Counted from the first letter of the stretch, positions 1 to 7,634 are shown. The stretch is 9,005 nt of DNA from Propionibacteriaceae bacterium (GCA_020438595.1 JAGQUI010000089.1:1-9005), one strand, 5' to 3'. The notes: generated by a model from the sequence alone, not told the origin. Numbers and translations: made by a program.

Positions 1-31
1 CGAAGCCCCGGCGCAGGGGGCCGGGGCTTCG
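1..31 (-). terminator. Hairpin terminator after the sugar permease gene
   Basis: A perfect 12-bp inverted repeat (CGAAGCCCCGGC at 1-12, GCCGGGGCTTCG at 20-31) with a 7-nt loop lies about 55 bp beyond the stop codon of the permease gene, which reads leftward into it. It has no visible T tract, but GC-rich hairpins without T tracts are common in high-GC actinobacteria. It begins at the window edge, so the stem may extend further and it could also serve a convergent gene outside. I see nothing else between 32 and 86. Confidence 0.7.
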
Positions 32-86
32 CGCTGCCTGCCGGAGCAGGCCGCTCAGTGACGGGCTGCCGTCCGCGCCTTCCTGC

Positions 87-1415
87 TCACGCGCCGGGCA
101 GCTTCGGCGGGGCCTCGTCGGCCCGCACCGGAGTGTCGTCCTCCATCACGTTGGTGTCGGTCTCGCCCTTGCGCATCGCCCGCTGGATCATGCCGATCAC
201 ACTGGGCTTGCCCTGCGACTTGCTGAGCACGTCGAACGCGACCGCGGCCAGCAGCACGAGGCCCTTGATCACCTGGATCATGTTCTGGTCGACGCTCATG
301 TTGGCCAGGCCGAGGTTCAGCACGCCCATCACGAGGCCACCGATCATCGACCCGACGACGGTGCCGATGCCGCCGGTCACGGCCGCACCACCGATGAACA
401 CGGCCGCGATGGCATCGAGCTCGAAACCGGTGCCGTCCTTCGGGTTGGCCGCGTTCAGGTAGGCGGTGTAGACCATGCCGGCGACGCCGGCCAGGACGGC
501 CATGTTCACCATCACGAGGAAGTCCACCATGCGGGTGTTCACACCGGTCAGGCGGGCGGCGTTACGGTTGCCGCCGACCGCGTAGATGTGCCGCCCGAAC
601 ACGGTCTTCTGGGTGATGAAGCTGTAGATGATGATCAGGCCGAGCAGGATCAGCCCCACCACCGGGATGCCCTTGTAGGAGGCCAGCAGCAGCGTGAAGA
701 CGATGATCACGGCGCCGATCAGGACCAGCTTGACGATCGAGATCGCCATCGAGGGCACCTTCATGTTGTGCTTCCGCAACCCGGCCCGGCGCCGGAACTC
801 CAGCCACACCACGACGGCGATGCCGATGGCACCGATCAGCAGGGTGAGGTTGTGGTAGTTCGTGTTCGGGCCGACCGCCGGCAGGTAGCCGTTCGCGATG
901 GCCTGGAACTCCTCGGGCACCGGAATCGACTGAGCGGCCAGGATCATCAGGTCGAGGCCGCGGAACAGCAGCATGCCGGCCAGCGTCACGATGAACGCCG
1001 GGATCCCGACGAAGGCCACCCAGAAGCCCTGCCACGCACCGACCAGGACGCCCATCAGGATGCCCAGCAGGATGGCGAGGTACCAGGGCAGGTTCCACTG
1101 GGCCATGGACAGCGCCACGGTGGCCCCGACGAACGCACACACCGAGCCGACCGACAGGTCGATGTGGCCGGCGATGATCACCATCACCATGCCGATCGCC
1201 AGGATCAGCACGTAGGCGTTCTGGACGAACAGCAGGGTGATGTTGCGGGGGTACAGGAACAGGCCGTCGGTGAGCACCGTGAACAGGGCCATCAGCAGGC
1301 CCAGGGCGATCATCATCCCGTACTGGCGCAGGTTGCCGGACATACCCTTCAGGCCGCCGCCCGTGCGACCGTCCTTGGCCGCGGGAGCGGCGGACGTGGT
1401 CTGTGGTTCGGCCAT
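87..1415 (-). CDS. mmsB: Multiple-monosaccharide ABC transporter permease (MmsB/GguB/XylH type)
   Basis: This 442-residue integral membrane protein would form the channel of a CUT2-type sugar importer (BPD_transp_2 family) that takes up monosaccharides such as arabinose, xylose or galactose. About ten to twelve hydrophobic segments are visible, for example near residues 32-49, 66-83, 110-128, 132-152, 188-205, 225-245, 250-267, 298-318, 351-372 and 380-397. The family's IIAGHIDLSVGS stretch is at about 80-91, and the cytoplasmic loop expected to contact the ATPase is near GGNRNAARLTGV (281-292). A basic N-terminal arm and an acidic, proline-rich C-terminal tail flank the membrane core, which makes the protein slightly longer than many homologues. 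The ATG lies 2 bp after the stop of the upstream ATPase, with a GAAAGG ribosome site inside the end of that gene, so the two are translationally linked. The reading frame is intact. Because its partner ATPase is truncated and no binding protein is adjacent, its function in this strain is doubtful. The exact sugar is inferred from the ara context. Confidence 0.87.
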   Translation of the reverse strand: MAEPQTTSAAPAAKDGRTGGGLKGMSGNLRQYGMMIALGLLMALFTVLTDGLFLYPRNITLLFVQNAYVLILAIGMVMVIIAGHIDLSVGSVCAFVGATVALSMAQWNLPWYLAILLGILMGVLVGAWQGFWVAFVGIPAFIVTLAGMLLFRGLDLMILAAQSIPVPEEFQAIANGYLPAVGPNTNYHNLTLLIGAIGIAVVVWLEFRRRAGLRKHNMKVPSMAISIVKLVLIGAVIIVFTLLLASYKGIPVVGLILLGLIIIYSFITQKTVFGRHIYAVGGNRNAARLTGVNTRMVDFLVMVNMAVLAGVAGMVYTAYLNAANPKDGTGFELDAIAAVFIGGAAVTGGIGTVVGSMIGGLVMGVLNLGLANMSVDQNMIQVIKGLVLLAAVAFDVLSKSQGKPSVIGMIQRAMRKGETDTNVMEDDTPVRADEAPPKLPGA

Positions 1416-1417
1416 GG

Positions 1418-2671
1418 TCAGTCTGCCTTTCGTTGAGTCATGTAGCGCATGAGGATTTCCTGGTCCGCGTCCGCCCTGGGGACGTCCGCGGTGATCACGC
1501 CGGCGCTGAGGGTGTAGATCCGGTCGCAGATGCCGAGCAGCTCGGGCAGCTCGGACGAGATGACCAGGACGCCCTTGCCCGCGTCGGCCATCTGGTTGAT
1601 GAGTTCGTAGATCTCGTACTTGGCACCCACGTCGATGCCGCGGGTGGGCTCGTCGAGGATCAGCACGTCAGGGTCGGTGAACAGCCAATTGCCGAGCACG
1701 ACCTTCTGCTGGTTGCCGCCGGAGAGCTTGTTCACGCCCTCCTCGATGTTGGGCGTCTTGATCCGCATCGCCTTCCGGTAGCGCTCGGCCGCAACGATCT
1801 CCTCGTTGTCGTCCACCACGCCCCACTGCTGGATCTTCTTCAGCCCTGCCGAGGTGATCGACTCCCGGATCGTGTCGAGCAGGTTCAGGCCCAGGCTCTT
1901 GCGGTCCTCCGTGACGTAGGCGAGGCCGAGGTCGATCGCCTGCTGGACGGTGCGGATGTGCACCTCCTTGCCCTTCAGCGCGATCCGGCCGTCCAGCTTC
2001 TGGCCGTAGGTCTGGCCGAACACGCTGCGGGCGAACTCGGTGCGTCCCGCCCCCATCAGGCCGGCCAGGCCGACGATCTCGCCCTGGCGCACGCTGAGCG
2101 AGGCGTTGTTCACGACCAGGCGCTCGGCGTCGTCGGGGTGCGCGACGGTCCAGTTCGTGATCTCCATCAGCATGTCGCCGATCTTCGGCGTGTGCTCCGG
2201 GTAGCGGTGCTGCAGGTCACGTCCGACCATGCCGCGGATGATCCGGTCCTCGTTGACCCCGTCGGCCTCGATGTCCAGCGTCTCGATCGTGAGGCCGTCG
2301 CGGATGATCGTGATCGAGTCGGAGATCGCCTCGATCTCGTTCAGCTTGTGGCTGATCATGATGCAGGTGATGCCGCGCCCCTGCAGTTCCTTCAGCAGGC
2401 CCAGCAGGTGCTTGGAGTCCTTGTCGTTCAGTGCTGCCGTCGGCTCGTCGAGGATCAGCAGCTTGACGTCCTTGCCCAGCGCCTTCGCGATCTCGACCAG
2501 CTGCTGCTTGCCGATGCCGATGTTCTTGATCTGCACATCGGGGTCCTCGTCGAGTCCGACGTGCTCCAGCAGGGTCTTGGCCCGGCCGTTGGCCGCGTTC
2601 CAGTCGATCACCCCGCCCCTGGCCTGTTCGTTGCCGAGGAACATGTTCTCGGTGATGGTGAGCTCGGGGAT
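1418..2671 (-). pseudogene. mmsA: 5'-truncated sugar ABC transporter ATP-binding protein (MmsA/GguA/XylG type)
   Basis: The family is a tandem-ATPase subunit of about 500-510 residues that powers monosaccharide import together with MmsB. Here only the last ~417 residues remain. Homology begins at IPELTITEN (2671-2645), and the first ATG is at 2644, giving 408 residues. Counting from that Met, domain 1 keeps a signature-like IGIGKQQL (42-49), Walker B LLILDEPTAAL (62-72) and the switch His in ISHKL (97-101). Domain 2 has the degenerate P-loop GLMGAGRTE (195-203), LSGGNQQK (307-314) and Walker B LILDEPTRG (328-336). The start codon and the canonical Walker A (GENGAGKST in relatives) of domain 1 are missing. 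Reading upstream in frame gives non-homologous residues and then a TAG at 2714-2716. There is no Shine-Dalgarno before the ATG at 2644. The rest has no frameshift or internal stop, so the loss looks recent. An assembly artefact, or translation of a shortened protein by readthrough from araA, cannot be excluded. In either case the protein would lack its main ATP-binding loop. Confidence 0.82.
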
Positions 2672-2683
2672 TGTTTGGTGCTT

Positions 2684-2712
2684 GCCAGGCCCGGGAAGTC
2701 CCCGGCCCTGGC
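2684..2712 (-). terminator. Hairpin terminator after araA
   Basis: An inverted repeat has arms at 2684-2695 (GCCAGGCCCGGG) and 2701-2712 (CCCGGCCCTGGC), one C-C mismatch in 12 pairs, and a 5-nt loop. It sits 32 bp after the araA stop codon on the transcribed strand. It probably ended the original araD-araA transcript, which means the transporter genes beyond it once had their own upstream region. The truncated ATPase homology starts only about 13 bp after the hairpin. Confidence 0.65.
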
Positions 2713-2743
2713 GCTATTCAGTTGTGTGCGGACCGGCTGGGGG

Positions 2744-4240
2744 TCAGAACCCCATGGCCAGCCGGTGGTAGGCGTTGTTCCAGCGCAGTTCCTTGATGAA
2801 CTGGCCGGTCCTCGTGTCCTCGCCGATCATGGCGAGTTCGATGCCGATCATCTCGGCGAGGTCGGTGAGGTGCTCGGTGGTGAGCGCGGTGGACAGCACC
2901 GTGTGGTGCGGCCCGCCGGCGGACAGCCAGCACTCGGTGGACGTGGTGAAGTCGGGCTTGGCCTCCCACACCGCGCGGGCGACGGGGAGCTTCGGCATGT
3001 CGGCCAGCGGCGGCACGACGGTGATCTCGTTGCCGACCAGCCGGAACCGGTCGCCGAGGTCGCACATGCCGACCACGAACCCCTCGCCCGGCTCGGCGTC
3101 GAACACCATCCGGACGGGGTCCTCGCGGTTGCCGATGCCGAGCGGGTGGATCTCGATCCGCGGCTTGCCGACCGCGATGGACGGGGAGACCTCGAGCATG
3201 TGCGCGCCCAGGGACAGTTCGCGTCCGGGCTCCAGGTGGTAGGTGTAGTCCTCCATGAACGAGGTGCCGCCGGGCAGCCCCGCGGCCATCACGCCCAGGG
3301 TGCGGCCCAGGACGGCGGTCTTCCAGTCGCCCTCACCGGCGAACCCGATCCCCTCGCCCTCGAGGCGCTGCACGGCCAGGCCGGGCAGCTGCCGCAGCCC
3401 GCCGAGATCCTCGAAGTTCGTGGTGAACGCCCCGAACCCGCCTTCGACCACGAACTTCCGCAGCGCGACCTCGATGCGGGCGCCGTAGCGCAGCGAGTCG
3501 TGCCGGTCCGCGCCGGGGTGAAGCTCGGGCGCCACGTCGTAGAGGTCCAGGTACTCGGTGATGAGCGCATCGACATCGGCGTCGCTGACCTGGTTGTCGA
3601 CCACGTCGACCAGGTCGTTCACGCCCCAGGTGTTCACCGACACGCCGAACCGGCGCTCGGCCTCGACCTTGTCGCCCTCGGTCACGGCCACGTTGCGCAT
3701 GTTGTCGCCGAAGCGGACCAGCTTCAGCGTGGCCACCTCGGCCCGGGCCAGCGCGGCCCGCGCCCAGGTCGCGATCCGGGCCACCACCCGCGGGTCGGAC
3801 ACGTGGCCGGCGACCGTCTTCCGGGGCACGCCGAGCCGGGTGGCGATGTAGGCGAACTCCCGGTCGCCGTGCGCGGCCTGGTTCAGGTTCATGAAGTCCA
3901 TGTCGATCGTGGCCCAGGGCAGTTCCACGTTCACCTGCGTGTGCAGGTGCAGGAACGGCTTGGTCAGGGCGTCCATGCCCGAGATCCACATCTTCGCCGG
4001 CGAGAACGTGTGCATCCAGGCGATCACGCCCACGCAGTCGTCGTCGGCGTTCGCGTCCAGCATCACCCGACGGATCGCACCCGCATCGGTCAGCGTCGGC
4101 TTCGCGACGACCTCGACCGGGATCGAGGGCGCCGCGGCGAGCGCGCCGGAGATCTGCGCGGACTGGTCCCGCACCTGCAGGAGCACGTCCTCGCCGTACA
4201 GGCCCTGGCTACCGGTGAGGAACCAGATCTGCTTGCTCAT
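2744..4240 (-). CDS. araA: L-arabinose isomerase
   Basis: This cytoplasmic, metal (Mn2+)-dependent enzyme interconverts L-arabinose and L-ribulose, the first step of the bacterial L-arabinose pathway. The 498-residue length is normal for AraA. Family landmarks are in order: [16 protein letters not shown] at the N terminus, [13 protein letters not shown] (73-85), a central [20 protein letters not shown] (273-292), [10 protein letters not shown] with metal-ligand Glu303, SFMEDYTYH with Glu330, [11 protein letters not shown] with His347, and GGPHHTV with the His pair 445-446. The spacing from Glu303 to Glu330 to His347 (27 and 17 residues) matches Glu306, Glu333 and His350 of the E. coli enzyme. 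The ATG overlaps the stop of araD in an ATGA, with GGAAG a few bases upstream, so the two genes are translationally coupled. A hairpin follows the stop. Confidence 0.97.
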   Translation of the reverse strand: MSKQIWFLTGSQGLYGEDVLLQVRDQSAQISGALAAAPSIPVEVVAKPTLTDAGAIRRVMLDANADDDCVGVIAWMHTFSPAKMWISGMDALTKPFLHLHTQVNVELPWATIDMDFMNLNQAAHGDREFAYIATRLGVPRKTVAGHVSDPRVVARIATWARAALARAEVATLKLVRFGDNMRNVAVTEGDKVEAERRFGVSVNTWGVNDLVDVVDNQVSDADVDALITEYLDLYDVAPELHPGADRHDSLRYGARIEVALRKFVVEGGFGAFTTNFEDLGGLRQLPGLAVQRLEGEGIGFAGEGDWKTAVLGRTLGVMAAGLPGGTSFMEDYTYHLEPGRELSLGAHMLEVSPSIAVGKPRIEIHPLGIGNREDPVRMVFDAEPGEGFVVGMCDLGDRFRLVGNEITVVPPLADMPKLPVARAVWEAKPDFTTSTECWLSAGGPHHTVLSTALTTEHLTDLAEMIGIELAMIGEDTRTGQFIKELRWNNAYHRLAMGF

Positions 4241-4926
4241 TTGGCACTTCCTTGTCCATAGACGTTCTGGTAACGGTCAAAAAGCCTGTCGATGTCCGCC
4301 TGCGGGATCGGCACCGGCTCCCCCAGCTGGCGCGCGATGTGCACGGTGCGGGCCACGTCCTCGACCATCACCGCCGCCTTCACCGCATCGCGGGCGTCCC
4401 GCCCGATCGTGAACGGGCCGTGGTTGGCCATCAGCACCGCACGGGACCGGCTCCCGGTCAGGGTCTCCACGATCCCGCGCCCGATCGAGTCGTCCCCGAT
4501 CAGCGCGAACGGACCCACCGGGATGTCCCCCCCGAACTCGTCACCGATCATGGTCAGCACGCACGGGATCGGCTCCCGCCGCGCCGCCCACGCGGTCGCG
4601 TAGTCCGAATGCGTGTGCACCACCCCACCGACCTCGGGCATGTGCTTGTACACGTAGGCATGAGCCGCGGTGTCCGAGGACGGGCTCCTGGTGCCCTCGA
4701 CCAGGTTCGCGTCCAGGTCGCACACCACCATCGCCTCCGGCGACAGGTCGTCGTACGACACCCCCGACGGCTTGATCACCAGCAGGTCGGCACCGGGCAC
4801 CCTGGCCGACACGTTCCCCGCCGTCCACACCACCAGGCCGTTCCGCGGCAACTCCGCATGCAGCGCAGCAACCTCCACCTTCAAACGGTCGATCGTGTCC
4901 CGCAACTCGGCCGGGATCGCCGTCAT
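4237..4926 (-). CDS. araD: L-ribulose-5-phosphate 4-epimerase
   Basis: This zinc-dependent class II aldolase-fold enzyme converts L-ribulose 5-phosphate into D-xylulose 5-phosphate, the last dedicated step of arabinose breakdown before the pentose phosphate or phosphoketolase routes. From the ATG at 4926 it has 229 residues, typical for AraD. Visible features are TAGNVSAR (35-42) and [11 protein letters not shown] (51-61) for phosphate binding, SSDT with the probable catalytic Asp85, metal ligands His104 and His106 in VVHTHSDYA, His169 in MANHG, and Tyr223 near the C terminus in NVYGQG. These correspond to Asp76, His95, His97, His171 and Tyr229 of E. coli AraD. A GTG nine bases further upstream (4935) is also in frame, but the GAGG ribosome site is correctly spaced (8 nt) only for the ATG. 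It is the first gene of the araD-araA transcript, and its upstream region carries two operator-like palindromes. Confidence 0.95.
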   Translation of the reverse strand: MTAIPAELRDTIDRLKVEVAALHAELPRNGLVVWTAGNVSARVPGADLLVIKPSGVSYDDLSPEAMVVCDLDANLVEGTRSPSSDTAAHAYVYKHMPEVGGVVHTHSDYATAWAARREPIPCVLTMIGDEFGGDIPVGPFALIGDDSIGRGIVETLTGSRSRAVLMANHGPFTIGRDARDAVKAAVMVEDVARTVHIARQLGEPVPIPQADIDRLFDRYQNVYGQGSAK

Positions 4927-4982
4927 CGCTGTCACCTCGCTGTGCTCTACGTGTTGGCGACATTACTGCTCGCCGGGCACGA

Positions 4983-4996
4983 TGTTACCGTTATCA
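4983..4996. promoter_or_regulatory. Operator-like palindrome, proximal site of araDA
   Basis: TGTTACCGTTATCA fits the symmetric pattern TGNTANCGNTANCA with a central CG, typical of LacI-family repressor sites. It lies about 57 bp before the araD ATG in an AT-richer patch of otherwise GC-rich DNA, roughly 11-24 bases after the proposed transcription start. The second copy at 5030-5043 is centred 47 bp away. The protein that binds it is unknown and is not encoded here. Confidence 0.6.
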
Positions 4997-5013
4997 CCAC
5001 ACGCGCTGCAGCA

Positions 5014-5041
5014 TTTCTAGATAACAGTTTGATATCGGTAA
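5014..5041 (-). promoter_or_regulatory. Candidate araDA promoter
   Basis: On the minus strand TTACCG (5041-5036) and TAGAAA (5019-5014) are separated by 16 nt and could serve as -35 and -10. Transcription would start near 5007, leaving an untranslated leader of about 80 nt. The -35 is contained in the distal operator-like palindrome, as expected for repression. Both hexamers are imperfect, and the nearby TTATCT offers another possible -10, so the exact elements are uncertain. Confidence 0.38.
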
Positions 5042-5043
5042 CA
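5030..5043. promoter_or_regulatory. Operator-like palindrome, distal site of araDA
   Basis: TGATATCGGTAACA (TGTTACCGATATCA on the minus strand) fits TGNTANCGNTANCA exactly. On its minus strand it differs from the proximal site at one of 14 positions. It overlaps the candidate -35 of the araDA promoter. Two near-identical CG-centred palindromes in a 149-bp gap between genes are unlikely to be chance and support control by a LacI-type regulator. Confidence 0.6.
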
Positions 5044-5055
5044 CTGCTGAGCGTG

Positions 5056-5089
5056 CGGACGGGCGCAGCGGGCCTCACTGCCCGGTCCG
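5056..5089 (-). terminator. Weak possible terminator overlapping the recO stop
   Basis: Arms CGGACGGGC (5056-5064) and GCCCGGTCCG (5080-5089) pair with one bulged base around a loop that contains the recO stop codon. It could end the recO transcript before the araDA promoter. It overlaps coding sequence and has no T tract, so support is modest. Confidence 0.3.
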
Positions 5090-5830
5090 CGACCTGTCGA
5101 CGTGGCTCAGCGAACGCAGTCCGCGGTCGAGGTGCCAGCTGACGAACGCCGCCACCAGGCCGCTCCCCTGCCGGATCGTGGCCCCGGACACCTCCCGGGT
5201 CGCCGGCCAGTCACCGGCCAGCAGCGACCCGAGATAGGCCACGGTCACGGGCGACGGATGGGCCGAGCCGGGCGGCCGGCAGCGTCGGCACACCACCCCG
5301 CCGAGCTGCGGGGAGAAAGCCTCGTGCGGGCCGGCGGCGCCGCACCGGGCGCAGTCGACCAGCGTGGGTGCGTACCCGGCCAGTGCGATGGCCCGGAGCA
5401 GGTAGGCGTCCATCACCATCGCGGACGACCGCGGCCCGTCCGAGGTGCCGGACGTCAGCGCGTGCAGGGCGCCGACCAGCAACTGGTACTGCTGCAGCGA
5501 CGGCTCGCCCTCCTCGGTGACCAGCCGGTCGGCCGTCTCGATCATCACCTGCCCGGTGGTGTAGCGCTCGTAGTCGTGCGCCAGCGGCTCCGAGTAGGGG
5601 TGCAGCGTGACCGCCTGGGTGATCACGTCCAGCGTGCGACCGGTGGCGAACTGCAGGTCGACATGGCTGAACGGCTCCAGCCGGGCGCCGAACTTCGAGG
5701 ACGTGCGGCGCACCCCACGGGCCACCGCACGGATCTTTCCGTGCTGCCGCGACAGCATGGTGATGATCCGGTCGGCCTCGCCCAGCTTGTGGGTACGCAG
5801 CACGACCGCCTCGTCACGGTAGGTCGGCAC
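5075..5830 (-). CDS. recO: DNA repair protein RecO
   Basis: RecO anneals single strands and, with RecR, loads RecA onto SSB-coated DNA in recombinational repair of gaps (the RecFOR pathway). The 251-residue length is usual for actinobacterial RecO. The N-terminal OB-fold half opens with PTYRDEAVVLRTHKLGEADR (2-21) and continues through RAVARGVRRTSSKFGARLEPF (34-54). The helical C-terminal half holds a four-cysteine zinc motif: Cys160 and Cys163 (CARC), then Cys181 and Cys184 (CRRC). I chose the GTG at 5830 because family homology begins right there; the open frame runs on to 6226 but that part lies antisense to araB. A CAGAAT hexamer 6 nt before the GTG and the lack of a good ribosome site suggest a leaderless start. 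The gene has no role in arabinose metabolism, yet it lies between araB and araDA. Confidence 0.93.
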   Translation of the reverse strand: MPTYRDEAVVLRTHKLGEADRIITMLSRQHGKIRAVARGVRRTSSKFGARLEPFSHVDLQFATGRTLDVITQAVTLHPYSEPLAHDYERYTTGQVMIETADRLVTEEGEPSLQQYQLLVGALHALTSGTSDGPRSSAMVMDAYLLRAIALAGYAPTLVDCARCGAAGPHEAFSPQLGGVVCRRCRPPGSAHPSPVTVAYLGSLLAGDWPATREVSGATIRQGSGLVAAFVSWHLDRGLRSLSHVDRSRTGQ

Positions 5831-5836
5831 CCGGCC

Positions 5837-5842
5837 ATTCTG
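5837..5842 (-). promoter_or_regulatory. Candidate -10 box of a leaderless recO transcript
   Basis: CAGAAT on the minus strand ends 6 nt before the recO GTG, which would put transcription start at the first codon base. A2 and T6, the most conserved -10 positions, are kept, but position 1 is C. No convincing -35 is visible. The same 6-nt geometry occurs at the two genes on the right of the window. Confidence 0.35.
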
Positions 5843-5886
5843 CCCCCGGCCGCCTCCGGACCGGGCCAGGACCTTCCGGTGAGCCG

Positions 5887-5916
5887 TTGTTAGCGCACAC
5901 ACTCCCCTGCCATGAT
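5887..5916 (+). promoter_or_regulatory. Candidate araB promoter with extended -10
   Basis: TTGTTA (5887-5892) and CATGAT (5911-5916) are 18 nt apart, and the -10 is preceded directly by TGC, an extended -10 signature. Each hexamer matches 4 of 6 consensus bases. Transcription would start near 5923, giving a leader of about 47 nt before the araB ATG. An operator-like sequence covers the -35 and another lies at the start site. Confidence 0.45.
5888..5901. promoter_or_regulatory. Operator-like half-palindrome over the araB -35
   Basis: TGTTAGCGCACACA has a perfect left half for TGNTANCGNTANCA and the central CG, but its right half departs at two positions. It overlaps the proposed -35 of araB. 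Taken alone it is weak; its position and likeness to the araDA sites make it plausible. Confidence 0.35.
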
Positions 5917-5920
5917 GTTG

Positions 5921-5934
5921 AGGTACCGGTGCCA
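5921..5934. promoter_or_regulatory. Operator-like palindrome at the araB start site
   Basis: AGGTACCGGTGCCA is a near-perfect CG-centred palindrome (core GGTACCGGTGCC, one asymmetric pair) that fits TGNTANCGNTANCA at all but two fixed positions. It covers the predicted transcription start of araB, centred 33 bp from the upstream site. GC-rich palindromes are common in this genome, so the call is tentative. Confidence 0.35.
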
Positions 5935-5969
5935 CACCAGGTCGCGTGGACCGCACTGAAGGAGGATCA

Positions 5970-7568
5970 ATGGAGATCGAGGGCATCCGTGCCGCCATCG
6001 CCGAGGGCCGTACGGCTCTGGGGATCGAGTTCGGTTCGACGCGGATCAAGGCGGTGTTGACCGGTCCGGACAACGCGCCGTTGGCCTCGGGTGGGCATGA
6101 CTGGGAGAACCAGTTCGCCGACCGGGTCTGGACGTACTCGCTCGACGCGGTGCATACGGGCCTGCGGGACGCGTACGCCTCCCTTGCCGCGCAGGTGCGG
6201 GAGCGGTACGGGGTCGAGCTGGCCACGGTGGGCGCGATGGGTGTCTCGGCGATGATGCACGGCTACCTGGCCTTCGACCAGGCAGGGGCGCTGCTGGTGC
6301 CGTTCAGGACCTGGCGGAACACGATCACCGGGCAGGCTGCCGAGGAGTTGAGCGCGCTGTTCGGCCACAACATCCCGCAGCGCTGGTCGATCGCGCACCT
6401 GTACCAGGCGATGCTGAACGGCGAGGACCATGTGGCCTCGATCGCCTCGATCAACACCCTCGCCGGCTACGTGCACACCCTGTTGACCGGCGAGCGGGTG
6501 CTGGGCGTGGGTGATGCGTCCGGCATGTTCCCGATCGACACCACGACCGGCGGGTACAACACCACGATGATCGGCCAGTTCGACGAGCTGGCCGCAGGCA
6601 AGGGCTACGGCTGCGACCTGGCCGGGCTGCTGCCCGCCGTGCTGCCGGCCGGCGCCCGGGCGGGCACGCTCACGGCTGAGGGGGCGGCGCTGCTCGACCC
6701 GTCCGGCACCCTGCAGCCGGGCGTGGTGTTCTGCCCGCCCGAGGGGGACGCCGGGACCGGGATGGTCGCGACGAACTCGGTCGCGGTGCGGACCGGCAAC
6801 GTCAGTGCGGGTACCTCGATCTTCGCGATGGTGGTGCTCGAGCAGCCGCTGGCGCGGATGCACCCCGAGCTCGACCTGGTCACCACCCCGGCCGGCGACC
6901 TGGTCGCGATGGTGCACTGCAACAACGGCGCCAGCGAGCTGAACGCGTGGGCCGGCCTGTTCGGCGAGTTCGCCACCCGGATCGGATCGGACGCGGACAC
7001 CAACACCATCTTCGAGACCCTGTTCACCGCCTCCTTGGAGGGCGAGCCGGACTGTGGCGGGCTGCTGGCCTACAACTACCTCTCCGGCGAGCACATCACC
7101 GGCCTCGAAGAAGGACGACCGCTGTTCGTCCGCACCCCCGACAGCCGGTTCACCCTGGCGAACTTCATGCGTACCCACCTGTTCGCCGCCCTGGCCAGCC
7201 TGCGGATCGGCATGAACATCCTGCTGACCGACGAGAAGGTCGCGCTCGATTCGCTGTTCGCCCACGGCGGGCTGTTCAAGACCAGGGGGGTCGCGCAGCG
7301 CTACCTCGCCGCCGCGGTCGACGCGCCGGTCTCGGTCGGCGACATCGCCGGCGAGGGCGGCGCCTGGGGCATCGCCCTGCTCGCCGCCTACCTCCGCGAC
7401 AAGGCCGACGGCGAGTCGCTGGCCGGCTACCTGACCACGAAGGTGTTCGCGGGCGCGGCGCTGGAAACGATCGCCCCCGACCCCGCCGACGTGGCCGGCT
7501 TCGCGGCCTACGTCACCCGGTTCAGCAACGCACTGCCCGTCGAGAAGGCCGCCATCACCCACACCTGA
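5970..7568 (+). CDS. araB: Ribulokinase-type FGGY carbohydrate kinase
   Basis: The protein would phosphorylate L-ribulose with ATP to L-ribulose 5-phosphate, linking the isomerase (AraA) and epimerase (AraD) encoded on the other side of recO. It has 532 residues, in the range of FGGY kinases (about 490-560). The N-terminal ATP-binding strand-turn motif is [13 protein letters not shown] (18-30). [14 protein letters not shown] (90-103) and FRTWRN (112-117) belong to the sugar-binding side, [10 protein letters not shown] (181-190) is a family motif, and Asp260 in GDAGTGM is the probable catalytic base. [11 protein letters not shown] (273-283) and FAHGGLFKT (430-438) belong to the C-terminal ATP domain. 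It resembles the kinase type often found with araA and araD in Gram-positive bacteria more than enteric AraB. The ATG at 5970 is chosen over an in-frame GTG at 5946 because AAGGAGG lies 4 nt before it. The substrate is inferred from context; a xylulokinase-like activity is the main alternative. Confidence 0.87.
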   Translation: MEIEGIRAAIAEGRTALGIEFGSTRIKAVLTGPDNAPLASGGHDWENQFADRVWTYSLDAVHTGLRDAYASLAAQVRERYGVELATVGAMGVSAMMHGYLAFDQAGALLVPFRTWRNTITGQAAEELSALFGHNIPQRWSIAHLYQAMLNGEDHVASIASINTLAGYVHTLLTGERVLGVGDASGMFPIDTTTGGYNTTMIGQFDELAAGKGYGCDLAGLLPAVLPAGARAGTLTAEGAALLDPSGTLQPGVVFCPPEGDAGTGMVATNSVAVRTGNVSAGTSIFAMVVLEQPLARMHPELDLVTTPAGDLVAMVHCNNGASELNAWAGLFGEFATRIGSDADTNTIFETLFTASLEGEPDCGGLLAYNYLSGEHITGLEEGRPLFVRTPDSRFTLANFMRTHLFAALASLRIGMNILLTDEKVALDSLFAHGGLFKTRGVAQRYLAAAVDAPVSVGDIAGEGGAWGIALLAAYLRDKADGESLAGYLTTKVFAGAALETIAPDPADVAGFAAYVTRFSNALPVEKAAITHT

Positions 7569-7600
7569 CCCACGCGAGCCTCGGGATGGCGGTCCCGTGG

Positions 7601-7633
7601 TGCCTCCCGGGTCCCGCGCGGGCCCGGGAGGCA
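7601..7633 (+). terminator. Hairpin terminator after araB
   Basis: A perfect 11-bp inverted repeat, TGCCTCCCGGG (7601-7611) and CCCGGGAGGCA (7623-7633), with an 11-nt loop begins 32 bp after the araB stop codon. There is no T tract. It ends only two bases before the -10 box of the next gene, so terminator and promoter are packed end to end and the next gene is transcribed independently. Confidence 0.7.
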
Positions 7634-7634
7634 A

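Noticed and set aside
588..1436. A 282-codon plus-strand frame opposite the permease.
   Set aside because: The His/Asp/Gln-rich translation is typical of antisense reading of a hydrophobic GC-rich gene. The membrane-protein frame on the minus strand is clearly the real one.
2645..2743. Possible intact start and P-loop of the ATPase further upstream by frameshift.
   Set aside because: I read this stretch in the minus-strand frame to the TAG at 2714-2716. Only the hairpin and the araA trailer precede the homology, and araA coding sequence begins at 2744, so there is no room for the missing 100 residues.
1403..4261. A 952-codon open frame on the plus strand, antisense to the ATPase gene and araA.
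   Set aside because: It is the complementary-frame shadow created by the G/C third-position bias of two real genes. Its translation is Asp/Val/Leu/His-rich low complexity with no domain, and both minus-strand genes are unmistakable.
4268..4281. TGGTAACGGTCAAA resembles the araDA operator pattern.
   Set aside because: It misses two fixed positions and lies inside the 3' coding end of araD, where a repressor site for araD would be oddly placed. Best read as chance.
5831..6226. N-terminal extension of recO by about 130 codons.
   Set aside because: The added stretch is antisense to the araB promoter and coding start, has no family homology, and RecO homology begins exactly at the GTG at 5830.
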